64,000 nucleotides of DNA from Bacteroidota bacterium (GTDB taxonomy: Bacteria > Bacteroidota > Ignavibacteria > Ignavibacteriales > Melioribacteraceae). The DNA is taken from assembly GCA_018818165.1 (NCBI GenBank), contig JAHISP010000035.1, forward strand, positions 1 to 64,000. Direction: 5' to 3'. This document shows positions 8,278 to 17,983 of the stretch, in pieces (the first letter of the stretch is position 1; every line of letters starts with the position of its first letter). Made by a program: the position numbers and the translations under genes. The notes below the pieces were generated by a model that did not search any database, had not been told where the DNA came from, and was given only the letters and a program-made list of their open reading frames with translations.

Positions 8278-9882
8278 TTAATAACCTTGCTCAACTGTCT
8301 GGTCGTTATGCTCAACTTGTGATAAAAACTCAACTTTGGGATTTTTCTCTTGAGCACGACTTAAAGCAAACGACGATTCGGCAATAAAAACTAATTCGTT
8401 AGTTTTATCAACATAAAGCGAGTTTGAGCGAAGTCTTTTCATCTCATCTACATCATCTTCTGATTTATACTTGAGCCAAAAGGCTTTGTAAGCATTCATA
8501 AAGGAAAACTCGGCTGTGGCACCAAATTCTTGCAATAATCGATATTTAATAACATCAAATTGCAACTCACCAACAACACCAATAACTTTTCTATTTGTAT
8601 CTGGTTGGATAAATAGTTGAGCTAGTCCTTCATCCGTAAGCTGTCGCAATCCTTTTTCCAATTGTTTTGATTTAAAAGGATCTTTATTCATAACAACTCT
8701 AAAAATTTCTGGTGAAAATCTTGGAATGCCTTTGAACATAAATGATTCGCCTTCGGTTAAAGTATCACCAATTTTAAACGTATCAGAATCATAAAGACCA
8801 ATAACATCTCCTGGATAAGCAGTTTCGACAAGCGATTTACTTTGCGCCAAAAATGAAGCTGGATTTGGGAATTTCATATCTCTATTTAAACGCACATGAT
8901 GATAATAAGTATTTCTTTCAAATTTGCCAGAACAGATTCTTACAAACGCCATTCTATCACGATGTTTTGGATCGATGTTAGCATGTATTTTAAAAACAAA
9001 TCCGCTAAATTTATCATCAGTTGGGTCAATAAATCCCTTTGTGGTTTCACGAGGCACTGGTCTTGGCGCAAGTTGAACAAATGTATCCAACAGTTCTCTT
9101 ATTCCAAAATTATTTAAAGCACTTCCAAAAAAGACTGGAGCAACTTCACCATCAAGATAATCTTTTTTATTAAATGGCTCGTAAACTCCATTAATTAGTT
9201 CAATATCATCTTTCAATTTTTTGGCATCACTTCCAAAAATTGCAGAAAGAGCTGGGTCATCAACTCCTTTAAAAGACCGAATATCATCTTCAATAAATTG
9301 CTTATTTGCTTTATAAAATGAGAATGTATTTTCAATTAAATTATAAACGCCTCTAAAACTAATTCCCATTCCAAAAGGGAAAGTTAGGGGGCGTACTTTT
9401 ATTGAAAGCTTTTCTTCAATTTCATCCAAAAGTTCAAATGGGTCACGCCCTTCTCTGTCGAGCTTGTTTATCAAAATAATTACTGGAGTTTTTCTCATTC
9501 GGCAAACGTTCATTAATTTTTCTGTCTGCTCTTCAACACCTTTAACGCAATCAATTACTAAAATTACACTATCAACAGCGGTAAGCGTTCTATAAGTATC
9601 CTCAGCAAAATCTTTGTGACCTGGTGTATCTAACAAATTTATTTTCTGCCCTTTGTAATCAAATGATAACACAGATGAAGCAACCGAAATTCCACGCTGT
9701 TTTTCAATTTCCAAAAAATCAGAAGTTGCTGTTTTTCTAATTTTATTTGATTTAACCGCTCCAGCAATTTGAATTGCACCACTAAATAGCAATAATTTTT
9801 CTGTTAATGTAGTTTTACCAGCGTCTGGGTGACTTATAATTGCAAATGTTTTTCTTCTTTCAATTTCTTTAATATTACTCAT
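8278..9882 (-). CDS. prfC: Peptide chain release factor 3
   Basis: Translational GTPase that recycles release factors RF1 and RF2 from the ribosome after termination. The G domain shows the P-loop [14 protein letters not shown] (near residues 18-31), the switch I region ending [19 protein letters not shown] and [10 protein letters not shown]. These forms separate RF3 from EF-G. The later domains include the RF3-type end segment in which a [17 protein letters not shown] stretch is recognisable. The 534-residue length is normal. It is transcribed divergently from nadE and has a relic of its own 3' end downstream. Confidence 0.96.
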   Translation of the reverse strand: MSNIKEIERRKTFAIISHPDAGKTTLTEKLLLFSGAIQIAGAVKSNKIRKTATSDFLEIEKQRGISVASSVLSFDYKGQKINLLDTPGHKDFAEDTYRTLTAVDSVILVIDCVKGVEEQTEKLMNVCRMRKTPVIILINKLDREGRDPFELLDEIEEKLSIKVRPLTFPFGMGISFRGVYNLIENTFSFYKANKQFIEDDIRSFKGVDDPALSAIFGSDAKKLKDDIELINGVYEPFNKKDYLDGEVAPVFFGSALNNFGIRELLDTFVQLAPRPVPRETTKGFIDPTDDKFSGFVFKIHANIDPKHRDRMAFVRICSGKFERNTYYHHVRLNRDMKFPNPASFLAQSKSLVETAYPGDVIGLYDSDTFKIGDTLTEGESFMFKGIPRFSPEIFRVVMNKDPFKSKQLEKGLRQLTDEGLAQLFIQPDTNRKVIGVVGELQFDVIKYRLLQEFGATAEFSFMNAYKAFWLKYKSEDDVDEMKRLRSNSLYVDKTNELVFIAESSFALSRAQEKNPKVEFLSQVEHNDQTVEQGY

Positions 9883-10196
9883 AAAATCTTAACTCGTTAA
9901 TAATTCTCATTTTGGAAATTCGCTTTTTGTCCTCAAATGGATTTAGCATAACACGATTGTAGCAAATTTCATTTCATATAATTTGGAGTGCAAATATACG
10001 GAATATTGCTCTTTTTGTTTTGGAATTATTTTTGTGGATGAATTCCACTATTAATTTCGGATTTTATAGTTATATAATTTTGCTTTTTAAAGACATTATT
10101 TTTGTGCATCCCTTTTTCAAAATTTATTCTTATTGCCAATACTTTTTATCTTCAGTAATTTTATAATCAATTTTTAATATTTTAGAGTAACAATAA
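9883..10196. other. Divergent promoter region between prfC and nadE
   Basis: About 314 AT-rich bases separate the two divergently transcribed genes, so both promoters must lie here. I see no tRNA, riboswitch-like fold or conserved operator, and cannot place promoter hexamers with confidence. Confidence 0.4.
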
Positions 10197-11834
10197 ATGA
10201 AAATAGCCCTTTGTCAAATAGATCCAATAATTGGTGATTTAGAATGGAACAAAAAAAAGATAATTGATGGCTATAATAAAGCCATTGAAAGTAAAGTTGA
10301 TTTAGTAATCTTTCCAGAATTAACAATAACAGGATATCCTCCGCAAGATTTAATTGAACGAAAAGTTTTTAGAAACGCAGTCACAAAAGCAACAAAAGAA
10401 ATTGCCTCAATTACTAAAGAAGTTGGTTTAATTTTTGGGACTATTACCGAAGAATTTGATACTGTTGGAACTGGACTTTATAATTCTGCAGTTCTTTGTC
10501 ACGATGGCAAAGTTCAGTTTACTCAGCACAAAACCTTGTTGCCAAATTATGATGTTTTTGATGAAGTTAGATATTTTGAGTCTGCAAAGGAAGTATATGT
10601 TTATGAATTTAAAGGTGAAAAACTTGGAATATCAATCTGTGAAGATATTTGGAATGATGCAGATTATTGGAAACAGCGAAGGTATTATCGAGATCCTGTG
10701 CAGAGACTAGTTGAAAAAGGTTCAACCATACTCATAAATATTTCAGCTTCCCCTTATGCTTTTGGAAGAAGGCAAGAAAGATTTGAAATGCTTTCAACTT
10801 TAACAAAAACAAACAATCTTCCGCTTGTTTATGTTTGTGTAACCGGTGCCCAAACAGATTTAATATTTGATGGTGCGAGCATGTGTTTCAATTCCAAAGG
10901 TGAACTTGAACTAATTGGTAAAAAATATGATGAAGATTTTTTTATTTATGATACAGATAAAACATATAATCCAATAATTGAAGTTGAAAACTCAATGGAA
11001 GAGGAAGTTCTTGCTGCTTTAACATACGGACTTAAAGAATATGCTGTTAAAACTGGATTTTCTAAAGCCCTTATTGGCTTAAGTGGTGGAATTGATTCTG
11101 CTTTAGTAACTTATATTGCGGTTCAAGCATTAGGTAAAAATAATGTTCATGTAGTTATGATGCCTTCACAATACTCCAGTGAAGGAAGTATCAAAGATTC
11201 TGAAAAATTAATTGCCAATCTTGGAATAACTTCAGATAAAATTTCCATTCAACCAGTTTTTGAAAAAATTAACGAAATGATTCAACCAGCATTTAAAGGA
11301 ATGCCAAATGACATTACAGAAGAAAATATGCAGGCAAGAATTCGTGGCTTGTATCTTATGTCATTTGCAAATAAATTTAATTATCTCCTTTGTACTACTG
11401 GAAATAAATCTGAAATGTCTGTTGGCTATGCGACTCTTTATGGCGATATGAATGGTGCGCTTGGTGTAATTGCAGATGTTTACAAAACGGATGTGTTTAA
11501 AATTTCAAAATTTATTAACCATAATTCAGAAATTATACCTAATGAAATTATTTCAAAACCGCCTTCTGCAGAACTTAGACCAGATCAAAAAGATGAAGAC
11601 TCACTTCCCTCTTATGATTTGCTCGATCAAATATTAAAAATGTATTTAGAAGAACACAAAGAAACTGAGGAAATTATTGCTAAAATTGGAAATGACGAAA
11701 TAGTTAAAAAAGTTTTACTTTTGGTTGATAGAAGCGAATTTAAAAGATATCAAGCAGCGCCTCCATTGCGTGTTTCTACTAAATCATTTAGTTATGGAAG
11801 AAGAGTTCCTATTGTGCAAGGCTGGAGAAAATAG
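10197..11834 (+). CDS. nadE: Glutamine-dependent NAD+ synthetase
   Basis: Makes NAD+ from deamido-NAD+ using glutamine as nitrogen donor. The N-terminal nitrilase-type glutaminase domain shows the catalytic triad context: Glu in FPELTITGYPPQDL, Lys in HKTLLPNYDVFDE and Cys in SICEDIWND (near residue 148). The C-terminal synthetase domain begins around residue 270 and has the PP-loop GLSGGIDSALV (near residue 295), then TTGNKSEMSVGY and KPPSAELRPDQKDEDSLP. The 545 residues fit the two-domain bacterial form. The gene stands alone, divergent from prfC, with a possible terminator before dsbD. Confidence 0.95.
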   Translation: MKIALCQIDPIIGDLEWNKKKIIDGYNKAIESKVDLVIFPELTITGYPPQDLIERKVFRNAVTKATKEIASITKEVGLIFGTITEEFDTVGTGLYNSAVLCHDGKVQFTQHKTLLPNYDVFDEVRYFESAKEVYVYEFKGEKLGISICEDIWNDADYWKQRRYYRDPVQRLVEKGSTILINISASPYAFGRRQERFEMLSTLTKTNNLPLVYVCVTGAQTDLIFDGASMCFNSKGELELIGKKYDEDFFIYDTDKTYNPIIEVENSMEEEVLAALTYGLKEYAVKTGFSKALIGLSGGIDSALVTYIAVQALGKNNVHVVMMPSQYSSEGSIKDSEKLIANLGITSDKISIQPVFEKINEMIQPAFKGMPNDITEENMQARIRGLYLMSFANKFNYLLCTTGNKSEMSVGYATLYGDMNGALGVIADVYKTDVFKISKFINHNSEIIPNEIISKPPSAELRPDQKDEDSLPSYDLLDQILKMYLEEHKETEEIIAKIGNDEIVKKVLLLVDRSEFKRYQAAPPLRVSTKSFSYGRRVPIVQGWRK

Positions 11835-11960
11835 ACGATTTAAAATATTAATGAAACATCATTATAAACTAATTGTTTAAAACAAAATAAATCAGTTATT
11901 TGTGATTTGCGAGATGATAACTTTGATTAAATTATATATTTATTAATTTGTTGAAATGAG

Positions 11961-12019
11961 TCAGCTACATTACTATTTTTTTTACAATACGTAATTAAAT
12001 TTAAGTAGCTGATTTTTTT
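11961..12019 (+). terminator. Possible terminator between nadE and dsbD
   Basis: TCAGCTAC (11961-11968) pairs with GTAGCTGA (12005-12012) and is followed directly by a run of seven T. The loop of 36 bases is long and contains its own T-run, so the fold is less certain than for a compact terminator. It ends only 18 bases before the dsbD start codon, so it could also act as a leader hairpin for dsbD. Confidence 0.4.
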
Positions 12020-12036
12020 ACTAATAAGGAAACAAA

Positions 12037-13806
12037 ATGAAAAAACACTTAACAATACTTGCATTATTTCTCTTTTTAGCAAGTAATATTTTAGCCCAAT
12101 TCGGTTTAACTACTCAATATGTTTCAACCAAAGTCTTTAGTTCTTTTGATAAGGTTCAACCAAACAGTGAAATTAAAATTGCAATTGAACTTAATATACT
12201 TGAACAATATCATATTAATTCAAATAAACCCAAAGATGAGTTTTTAATTCCAACAGAATTAATTATTAAATCAAAAAATGTATCTATTGTTTCAATAACA
12301 TATCCAAAAGCGAAAGATGTTTCATTTAGCTTTTCTGATGAATTAGTTTCTGTTTATGAAGGAAAGGAATTTATTGGTGCCGTTTTAAAAATTTCTGATT
12401 CAGTTAATGTTGGAATTATGGAAATTCCAATTGAGATTAGCTATCAGGCATGTAACGATGCTAGTTGTATGGCTCCAACAAGTGTATTGGACACGTTAAG
12501 AGTTGAAGTTGTTAATAATACAACACCAATTAACGAAGTAAACCAAGAAATATTTTCCAATTTGAATATTTCTTATACTCCTGTTCAAACAACAATTGAA
12601 AAAAATGATGATGGAATTGCATCAACATTAGAATCAAGTGGACTTTTGTTGAGCATCTTGTTCGTATTTTTGGGTGGTTTAGCATTAAATCTTACTCCCT
12701 GCGTTTATCCACTTATTCCTATAACAATTGGCTATTTTGGTGGACAAAGTGAAGGAAAAACAAGTAAACTATTTGTCTTAGGTGTTTTATATGTTTTAGG
12801 AATGGCTTTAACTTATTCAGTTGTTGGAGTTGTAACTGCAATGAGTGGCGCAATATTTGGCACACTTTTGCAAAATCCAATTGTAATAATTGTTATTGCT
12901 GCAATTTTTGTTGTTCTCGCATTAAGCATGTTTGGGCTTTATGAAATTAAAGCTCCAGATTCACTTATTACAAAAGCTGGGGGTGCTAGAACTGGAATTT
13001 TTGGTGCTTTCTTTATGGGCTTAACAATGGGAATAGTTGCAGCTCCATGTATTGGACCTTTTGTGCTTGGATTAGTAACTTATGTTGCTGCTAAAGGTGA
13101 TGTTTTCTATGGCTTTATAATGTTCTTCTTTCTTGCTGTTGGCTTGGGTGTTCCATACTTATTTCTTGCAATTTTTTCTGGAAGAATTAAGTCACTTCCG
13201 CGAGCTGGTTTCTGGATGGAAGGAGTGCGAAATATTTTTGGTTTTATCTTAATTGGAATGGCAATTTATTTTGTTAATCCTATATTACCAAAGATTATTG
13301 CTAATTATTTATTACCAGTTTTTATGATTGGCGCAAGTATTTATTTATTATTTATTGATAAATTAGCTAACAATTTAACGGGTTACAGAATTTTTAAATC
13401 AATATTTTCAGTATTAATGATTGTTATTGCTACTTGGATGCTTTGGCCTGTTGAAAAATCTGCCCCAAATTGGGAAAAATATAGCACCGAAAATTATGAA
13501 ACTGCATTGCAGAATAATAATAAAATTATTATTGATTTTTATGCCGATTGGTGCATTCCTTGTAAAGAGTTAGACGCTTTAACTTTTTCTGATGCCAAAG
13601 TTATTTCGGCATTAGCCAATTTCAAATCTCTAAAAGTAGATATGACAAAATCGTTATCGAAAGAAACTGAAATAATTAGAGAAAAATTTAACATTGTTGG
13701 AATGCCAACAATTCTTTTAATTGATTCAAAAGGTAACGAAGTTGAAAGATTAACAGGTTTTATGAACGCAAAAGAATTTTTAGAAATGGTTAAAAAAGTT
13801 AATTAG
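12037..13806 (+). CDS. dsbD: Thiol:disulfide interchange protein DsbD
   Basis: Passes electrons from cytosolic thioredoxin across the inner membrane to periplasmic reductases. A signal peptide (residues 1-20, ending near LAQF) leads into an N-terminal domain with a cysteine pair in CNDASC (residues 139-144). Eight hydrophobic segments follow, with the membrane redox cysteines in TPCVYP (near 222) and APCIGP (near 338). The C-terminal thioredoxin domain carries WCIPCKE (near 507). All three redox modules are therefore present, and 589 residues is a full-length form. A good AAGGAAA ribosome-binding site precedes the ATG. It probably supports cytochrome c maturation or disulfide repair. Confidence 0.94.
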   Translation: MKKHLTILALFLFLASNILAQFGLTTQYVSTKVFSSFDKVQPNSEIKIAIELNILEQYHINSNKPKDEFLIPTELIIKSKNVSIVSITYPKAKDVSFSFSDELVSVYEGKEFIGAVLKISDSVNVGIMEIPIEISYQACNDASCMAPTSVLDTLRVEVVNNTTPINEVNQEIFSNLNISYTPVQTTIEKNDDGIASTLESSGLLLSILFVFLGGLALNLTPCVYPLIPITIGYFGGQSEGKTSKLFVLGVLYVLGMALTYSVVGVVTAMSGAIFGTLLQNPIVIIVIAAIFVVLALSMFGLYEIKAPDSLITKAGGARTGIFGAFFMGLTMGIVAAPCIGPFVLGLVTYVAAKGDVFYGFIMFFFLAVGLGVPYLFLAIFSGRIKSLPRAGFWMEGVRNIFGFILIGMAIYFVNPILPKIIANYLLPVFMIGASIYLLFIDKLANNLTGYRIFKSIFSVLMIVIATWMLWPVEKSAPNWEKYSTENYETALQNNNKIIIDFYADWCIPCKELDALTFSDAKVISALANFKSLKVDMTKSLSKETEIIREKFNIVGMPTILLIDSKGNEVERLTGFMNAKEFLEMVKKVN

Positions 13807-13909
13807 TTTAAGTTTTTGTTGGAATATTTAGAGCTAATAACTATTTTACAAACTTATGTTTTACATAATAAACTAATTATTTAATAATAGAAAGAGTTTA
13901 ATAAAAACA

Positions 13910-15766
13910 ATGGCACAAGAAGAAAAAAACGGTAAAGAAATTAAACACCTAAATGACGTAACCGTTATGTTTGCTGGTGATTCTGGTGATGGTATGCAGT
14001 TAACAGGAACACAGTTTAGCGACACAACAGCGTATTTAGGAAATGATTTAAGCACTCTTCCCGATTATCCATCAGAAATACGTGCTCCTCTTGGAACACT
14101 ATACGGAGTTAGTGGATTTCAATTACATTTTGGATCAAGTAGTGTATTCACACCTGGAGATATTACAGATGTGCTAGTTGCTATGAATCCAGCAGCTTTA
14201 AAAGTAAATGTGAAAAATCTTAAACAAAGAGGAATTATTATTTGTAATAGCGATGCTTTTGACGCGAAAAATTTGAAATTAGCAAAGTATGATTCAAATC
14301 CATTAGAGGATGATTCCCTTTCTGGTTATAAAGTTTTTCCAGTTCCAATTACTTCTTTAACTGTTGAAGCATTAAAAGATTGCGGTCTTAAACCTAAAGA
14401 TGTTACAAGAAGTAAAAACTTTTTCGCACTTGGTTTAATGTATTGGTTATTTAATGAACCATTAGAACCAACTTTAGAATGGGTTAGAAAGAAATTTTCT
14501 AAAAAAGTTGAAATTATTTGTGGTAATGAAAAAGCACTTAAATCTGGATATTACTATGGTGAAAACACAGAACTTTTTGCTTCTAGATACAAAATTGCAA
14601 AAGCAACCTTGCCCAAAGGAACTTACAAATCAATTTCAGGTAATGAAGCAACTGCAATTGGCTTAATTGCAGCAAGTAAATTAAGCGGTTTACCTTTATT
14701 TTTAGGGTCATACCCAATTACACCAGCTACTGATATTTTGCATCATTTAAGTAAATATAAAAACTTTGGTGTTAAAACTCTGCAAGCAGAAGATGAAATA
14801 GCTGGTATTTCGTCTGCTATTGGAGCTTCTTTTGGCGGAAGTTTAGCTATTACAACAACTTCTGGACCTGGATTGGCTCTTAAAACTGAAGCCACTGGAT
14901 TAGCATTAATGTTAGAACTTCCTCTTGTTATTGTAAATGTACAACGTGGTGGACCTAGTACTGGTTTACCAACAAAAACAGAACAATCCGATTTATTGCA
15001 AGCTATGTATGGAAGAAGTGGCGAATCACCTGTAGCTGTTGTTGCAGCAACAAGTCCTTCAGATTGTTTCTATATGGCAATTGAAGCATCAAGACTAGCT
15101 CTTAAATATATGGTTCCAGTAATTCTTTTAACCGATGGATATATTGCTAATGGTGCAGAACCATGGAAAATTCCTCATGTAAATGAATTAGAAAAAATTG
15201 AAGTTACTCAAAGAACTAATCCTGAAAATTTTCATCCATACGATAGAGATGAAAATCTCGCTCGTCCTTGGGCTGTTCCTGGAACACCTGGTCTTGAACA
15301 TCGAATTGGTGGATTGGAAAAAGAAAATATAACTGGTGCTGTTAGTCACGATCCTGAAAACCACGATTTAATGGTTAGAATTAGAGCACAAAAAATTCAA
15401 AATATGCAAAATACTATTCCAGAGTTAGTAGTTGATGGTGACCAAAGTGGTGAACTTCTTGTACTAGGATGGGGTGGAACAATGGGTTCTATAATTGAAG
15501 CCGTAAATGATGCTAGGAAAAAAGGGATGAATGTTTCTCGTGCTCAATTAAAATATATTAATCCTTTTCCTAAAAACCTTGGTGAAGTTCTTTCAAAATT
15601 TGATAAAGTAATAGTACCTGAAAATAATATGGGACAATTAGCAAAAATTCTTAGAGATCAGTTCTTAGTTCCAGTAATTCAATTTAATAAAATGAGAGGA
15701 TTACCATTAAAATCTTTTGAAATAACTGAGAAAATTGCTGAAGTTCTTGGAGGAAAAAATGACTGA
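13910..15766 (+). CDS. korA: 2-oxoacid:ferredoxin oxidoreductase, fused gamma-alpha subunit
   Basis: Large subunit of a CoA-acylating 2-oxoacid:ferredoxin oxidoreductase, most likely acting on 2-oxoglutarate. The N-terminal 200 residues are the gamma domain (VMFAGDSGDGMQLTG near the start). The alpha domain follows, with GNEATAIGLIAASK, YPITPATDIL and GPGLALKTEATGLA. The 618-residue fused arrangement is the KorA form seen in Bacteroidetes, Chlorobi and relatives. The next gene encodes the TPP-binding beta subunit and overlaps this one by 8 bases, so both are made together. The 2-oxoglutarate specificity comes from family resemblance and is not proven by the motifs alone. The product works with ferredoxin in anaerobic or reductive carbon metabolism. 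Confidence 0.92.
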   Translation: MAQEEKNGKEIKHLNDVTVMFAGDSGDGMQLTGTQFSDTTAYLGNDLSTLPDYPSEIRAPLGTLYGVSGFQLHFGSSSVFTPGDITDVLVAMNPAALKVNVKNLKQRGIIICNSDAFDAKNLKLAKYDSNPLEDDSLSGYKVFPVPITSLTVEALKDCGLKPKDVTRSKNFFALGLMYWLFNEPLEPTLEWVRKKFSKKVEIICGNEKALKSGYYYGENTELFASRYKIAKATLPKGTYKSISGNEATAIGLIAASKLSGLPLFLGSYPITPATDILHHLSKYKNFGVKTLQAEDEIAGISSAIGASFGGSLAITTTSGPGLALKTEATGLALMLELPLVIVNVQRGGPSTGLPTKTEQSDLLQAMYGRSGESPVAVVAATSPSDCFYMAIEASRLALKYMVPVILLTDGYIANGAEPWKIPHVNELEKIEVTQRTNPENFHPYDRDENLARPWAVPGTPGLEHRIGGLEKENITGAVSHDPENHDLMVRIRAQKIQNMQNTIPELVVDGDQSGELLVLGWGGTMGSIIEAVNDARKKGMNVSRAQLKYINPFPKNLGEVLSKFDKVIVPENNMGQLAKILRDQFLVPVIQFNKMRGLPLKSFEITEKIAEVLGGKND

Positions 15767-16793
15767 TAAAATAGATGTAGAAGAAGTAAAACTAACTACA
15801 AAAGATTTTCAATCTAATCAAGATGTACGTTGGTGTCCTGGTTGTGGGGATTATTCTGTTTTGGCACAAGTTCAAAAAGTATTTCCAACACTTGGTATTA
15901 GAAAAGAAGATTTTGTTTGGATTGCAGGAATTGGATGCTCAAGCCGATTTCCATATTACATGGATACATACGGTCTACATGGAATTCACGGACGCGCTCC
16001 AGCCATTGCCACTGGATTAAAAGTTGCCCGACCTGAACTTTCTGTGTGGGTTTCAACTGGTGATGGTGACTTGATGTCAATCGGCGGTAATCACTTTATT
16101 CATGCTTGCAGAAAAAATATTGACTTAAAAATTATCCTTTTTAATAATAAAATTTATGGATTGACAAAAGGACAGTATTCTCCTACTTCTGAAAAAGGTA
16201 AAATTACAAAAAGTTCTCCTTATGGAAGTATTGATTACCCTTTTAATCCAACCACTCTTGCTTTAGGTAGTGAAGCAACTTTTGTAGCTCGTACACTTGA
16301 TAGAGATACAAAACATCTTCAGGAAATGATTAGAAGAGCCGCTGAGCATAAAGGAGTAGCATTTTTAGAAGTGTACCAAAATTGTGTAATATTTAATGAT
16401 GGTGCTTATAGCGATTATACCGATAAAGAAACAAAACCTGATTCTATCATTATGTTGGAACATGGTGAACCATTGATTTTTGGTAAAAATTTCGATAAAG
16501 GCGTTATGCTAAATGGATTTAATCCAGTTGTTGTTGACCTTAATGACGGAGTTCATTCAGTAAATGATTTGCTAGTTCATGATGAGTTTGATGAAAGTCC
16601 AGTTAGAGCTTTTATTTATTCTCACATGACTGATGATCCTAAAATGCCTACTCCTATTGGTGTTTTTAGACAAATTTTGAAACCTACTTATGATCAAGGC
16701 GTAGCTGCTCAAATTCATGATGTTACAGCTAAAAAAGGTGAAGGAGATTTGGAAGCTCTTCTATTTAGTGGAAACACTTGGGAAGTTGAATAA
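15759..16793 (+). CDS. korB: 2-oxoacid:ferredoxin oxidoreductase beta subunit
   Basis: Thiamine-pyrophosphate-binding subunit paired with the upstream fused alpha-gamma subunit. Visible features are WCPGCGDYSVLAQVQK (a cysteine pair typical of the beta chain), GIGCSSRFPYYMDTYGLHG, and the TPP/Mg site STGDGDLMSIGGNHF continuing to NNKIYGLTKGQ. The 344-residue length is normal. The frame is open from 15735, but an AGGAGG-like site lies just before the ATG at 15759, and that start gives the usual N-terminus, so I chose it. A compact terminator follows at 16815. Confidence 0.93.
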   Translation: MTDKIDVEEVKLTTKDFQSNQDVRWCPGCGDYSVLAQVQKVFPTLGIRKEDFVWIAGIGCSSRFPYYMDTYGLHGIHGRAPAIATGLKVARPELSVWVSTGDGDLMSIGGNHFIHACRKNIDLKIILFNNKIYGLTKGQYSPTSEKGKITKSSPYGSIDYPFNPTTLALGSEATFVARTLDRDTKHLQEMIRRAAEHKGVAFLEVYQNCVIFNDGAYSDYTDKETKPDSIIMLEHGEPLIFGKNFDKGVMLNGFNPVVVDLNDGVHSVNDLLVHDEFDESPVRAFIYSHMTDDPKMPTPIGVFRQILKPTYDQGVAAQIHDVTAKKGEGDLEALLFSGNTWEVE

Positions 16794-16814
16794 TTTTCCT
16801 CTCTTTATAAATTT

Positions 16815-16840
16815 AAGGCGAAGAGATTTCTTCGCCTTTG
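16815..16840 (+). terminator. Terminator after korAB
   Basis: AAGGCGAAGA (16815-16824), a GATT loop and TCTTCGCCTT (16829-16838) form a perfect 10-bp stem with a 4-base loop. It sits 21 bases after the korB stop codon. The following bases are TGTTATTTT, a weak T-run. The position and stem are convincing for intrinsic termination. Confidence 0.8.
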
Positions 16841-16975
16841 TTATTTTAAAGAAATTCTATTTATAATGATGTTTAATAATTTTCTCCTCCAATTTCCGTT
16901 ACAACCATACAATTTGTAACTTACACAAGTCTATATGAATTACTAATAAAAAATAAGGTTAAAAGTTAATTATTT

Positions 16976-17974
16976 ATGAATATTATAATTAAAAATATAT
17001 TTGATCAAATTAAATTGAACAATAATTTTGTAATTACTACTCACGCTAATCCAGATGGAGATGCAATTGGCTCTGAACTAGCTTTGGCAAGATATTTAAG
17101 CTCAATTAAGAAAAATGTAAAAATATTAAATTGTAGCCCAACTCCCGAATATTTGAAATTTATGCTTAACTCTGAAGATGAAGTTTTTGAGTTTGACCCA
17201 AAATTGCAAGCCGATTTAATAAAAAAAGCGGATGTAATTTTTGTCTTAGATTTAAATCATCTTAATAGAACTAAATCGCTTGAAAATTTTATTAGAGAAA
17301 GTGCTTCGGTAAAAATTTGTATTGATCATCACGAATATCCCGAAGATTTTGGGAAACTTGGCTGGATTGATACTTCAAGTTCATCCACTGGAGAACTGAT
17401 TTATAAATTAATCAAAACCACTAATACAAAAATAAATTATGAATTTGCTGTCCCAATTTATGTTGCGATAATGACTGATACTGGTTCATTTAAATATGAA
17501 CGAACAACTTCTGAACTTCACAGAATTACAGCTGAACTATTGGATGCTGGTGTGGTTCCAAAAATTATCCACCAGGAAATATATGAGCAAGGAAGCGCAA
17601 ACCGAATTCAGCTTTTAGGTCGTGCTTTCAATTCCCTTGTTATTGATGGAGATGGTAAAATAGCTTATATGAAAATTACATCACAGGATTTAACTGAAAC
17701 AAACACAACTGAAGAAGATGTAGAAGGATTTGTAAACTATACACTTTCTATTAAAGGTGTTGAAGTTGGCATTTTCTTTTTTGAATTGGAAAGTGGTTTC
17801 AAAATGAGTTTTCGCTCAGCTACTAAAGTTCCAGTAAATAAATTAGCTGCCGAATTTAACGGCGGTGGACATTTTTTTGCTGCCGGTGCAAGGCTTGAAA
17901 CTGAAAATATGGAATCAACTATTCCAAAAATAATTGAAACTGCAAATGAATATTTACAACAATATTTAAAGTAA
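16976..17974 (+). CDS. nrnA: DHH-family nanoRNase / pAp phosphatase NrnA
   Basis: Degrades very short RNAs (and 3'-phosphoadenosine 5'-phosphate in characterised members) in the cytosol. The DHH phosphoesterase domain shows THANPDGDAIGSE near residues 21-33, a DLNH-type motif, the DHH signature CIDHHEYPED (near 113-122) and DTGSFKYE. The C-terminal DHHA1 domain carries the substrate loop FNGGGHFFAAGA. At 332 residues it matches NrnA and is shorter than RecJ. It lies just upstream of the leucyl aminopeptidase gene, with a 9-base gap, so the two are probably co-transcribed. Confidence 0.92.
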   Translation: MNIIIKNIFDQIKLNNNFVITTHANPDGDAIGSELALARYLSSIKKNVKILNCSPTPEYLKFMLNSEDEVFEFDPKLQADLIKKADVIFVLDLNHLNRTKSLENFIRESASVKICIDHHEYPEDFGKLGWIDTSSSSTGELIYKLIKTTNTKINYEFAVPIYVAIMTDTGSFKYERTTSELHRITAELLDAGVVPKIIHQEIYEQGSANRIQLLGRAFNSLVIDGDGKIAYMKITSQDLTETNTTEEDVEGFVNYTLSIKGVEVGIFFFELESGFKMSFRSATKVPVNKLAAEFNGGGHFFAAGARLETENMESTIPKIIETANEYLQQYLK

Positions 17975-17983
17975 GGAGAAACA

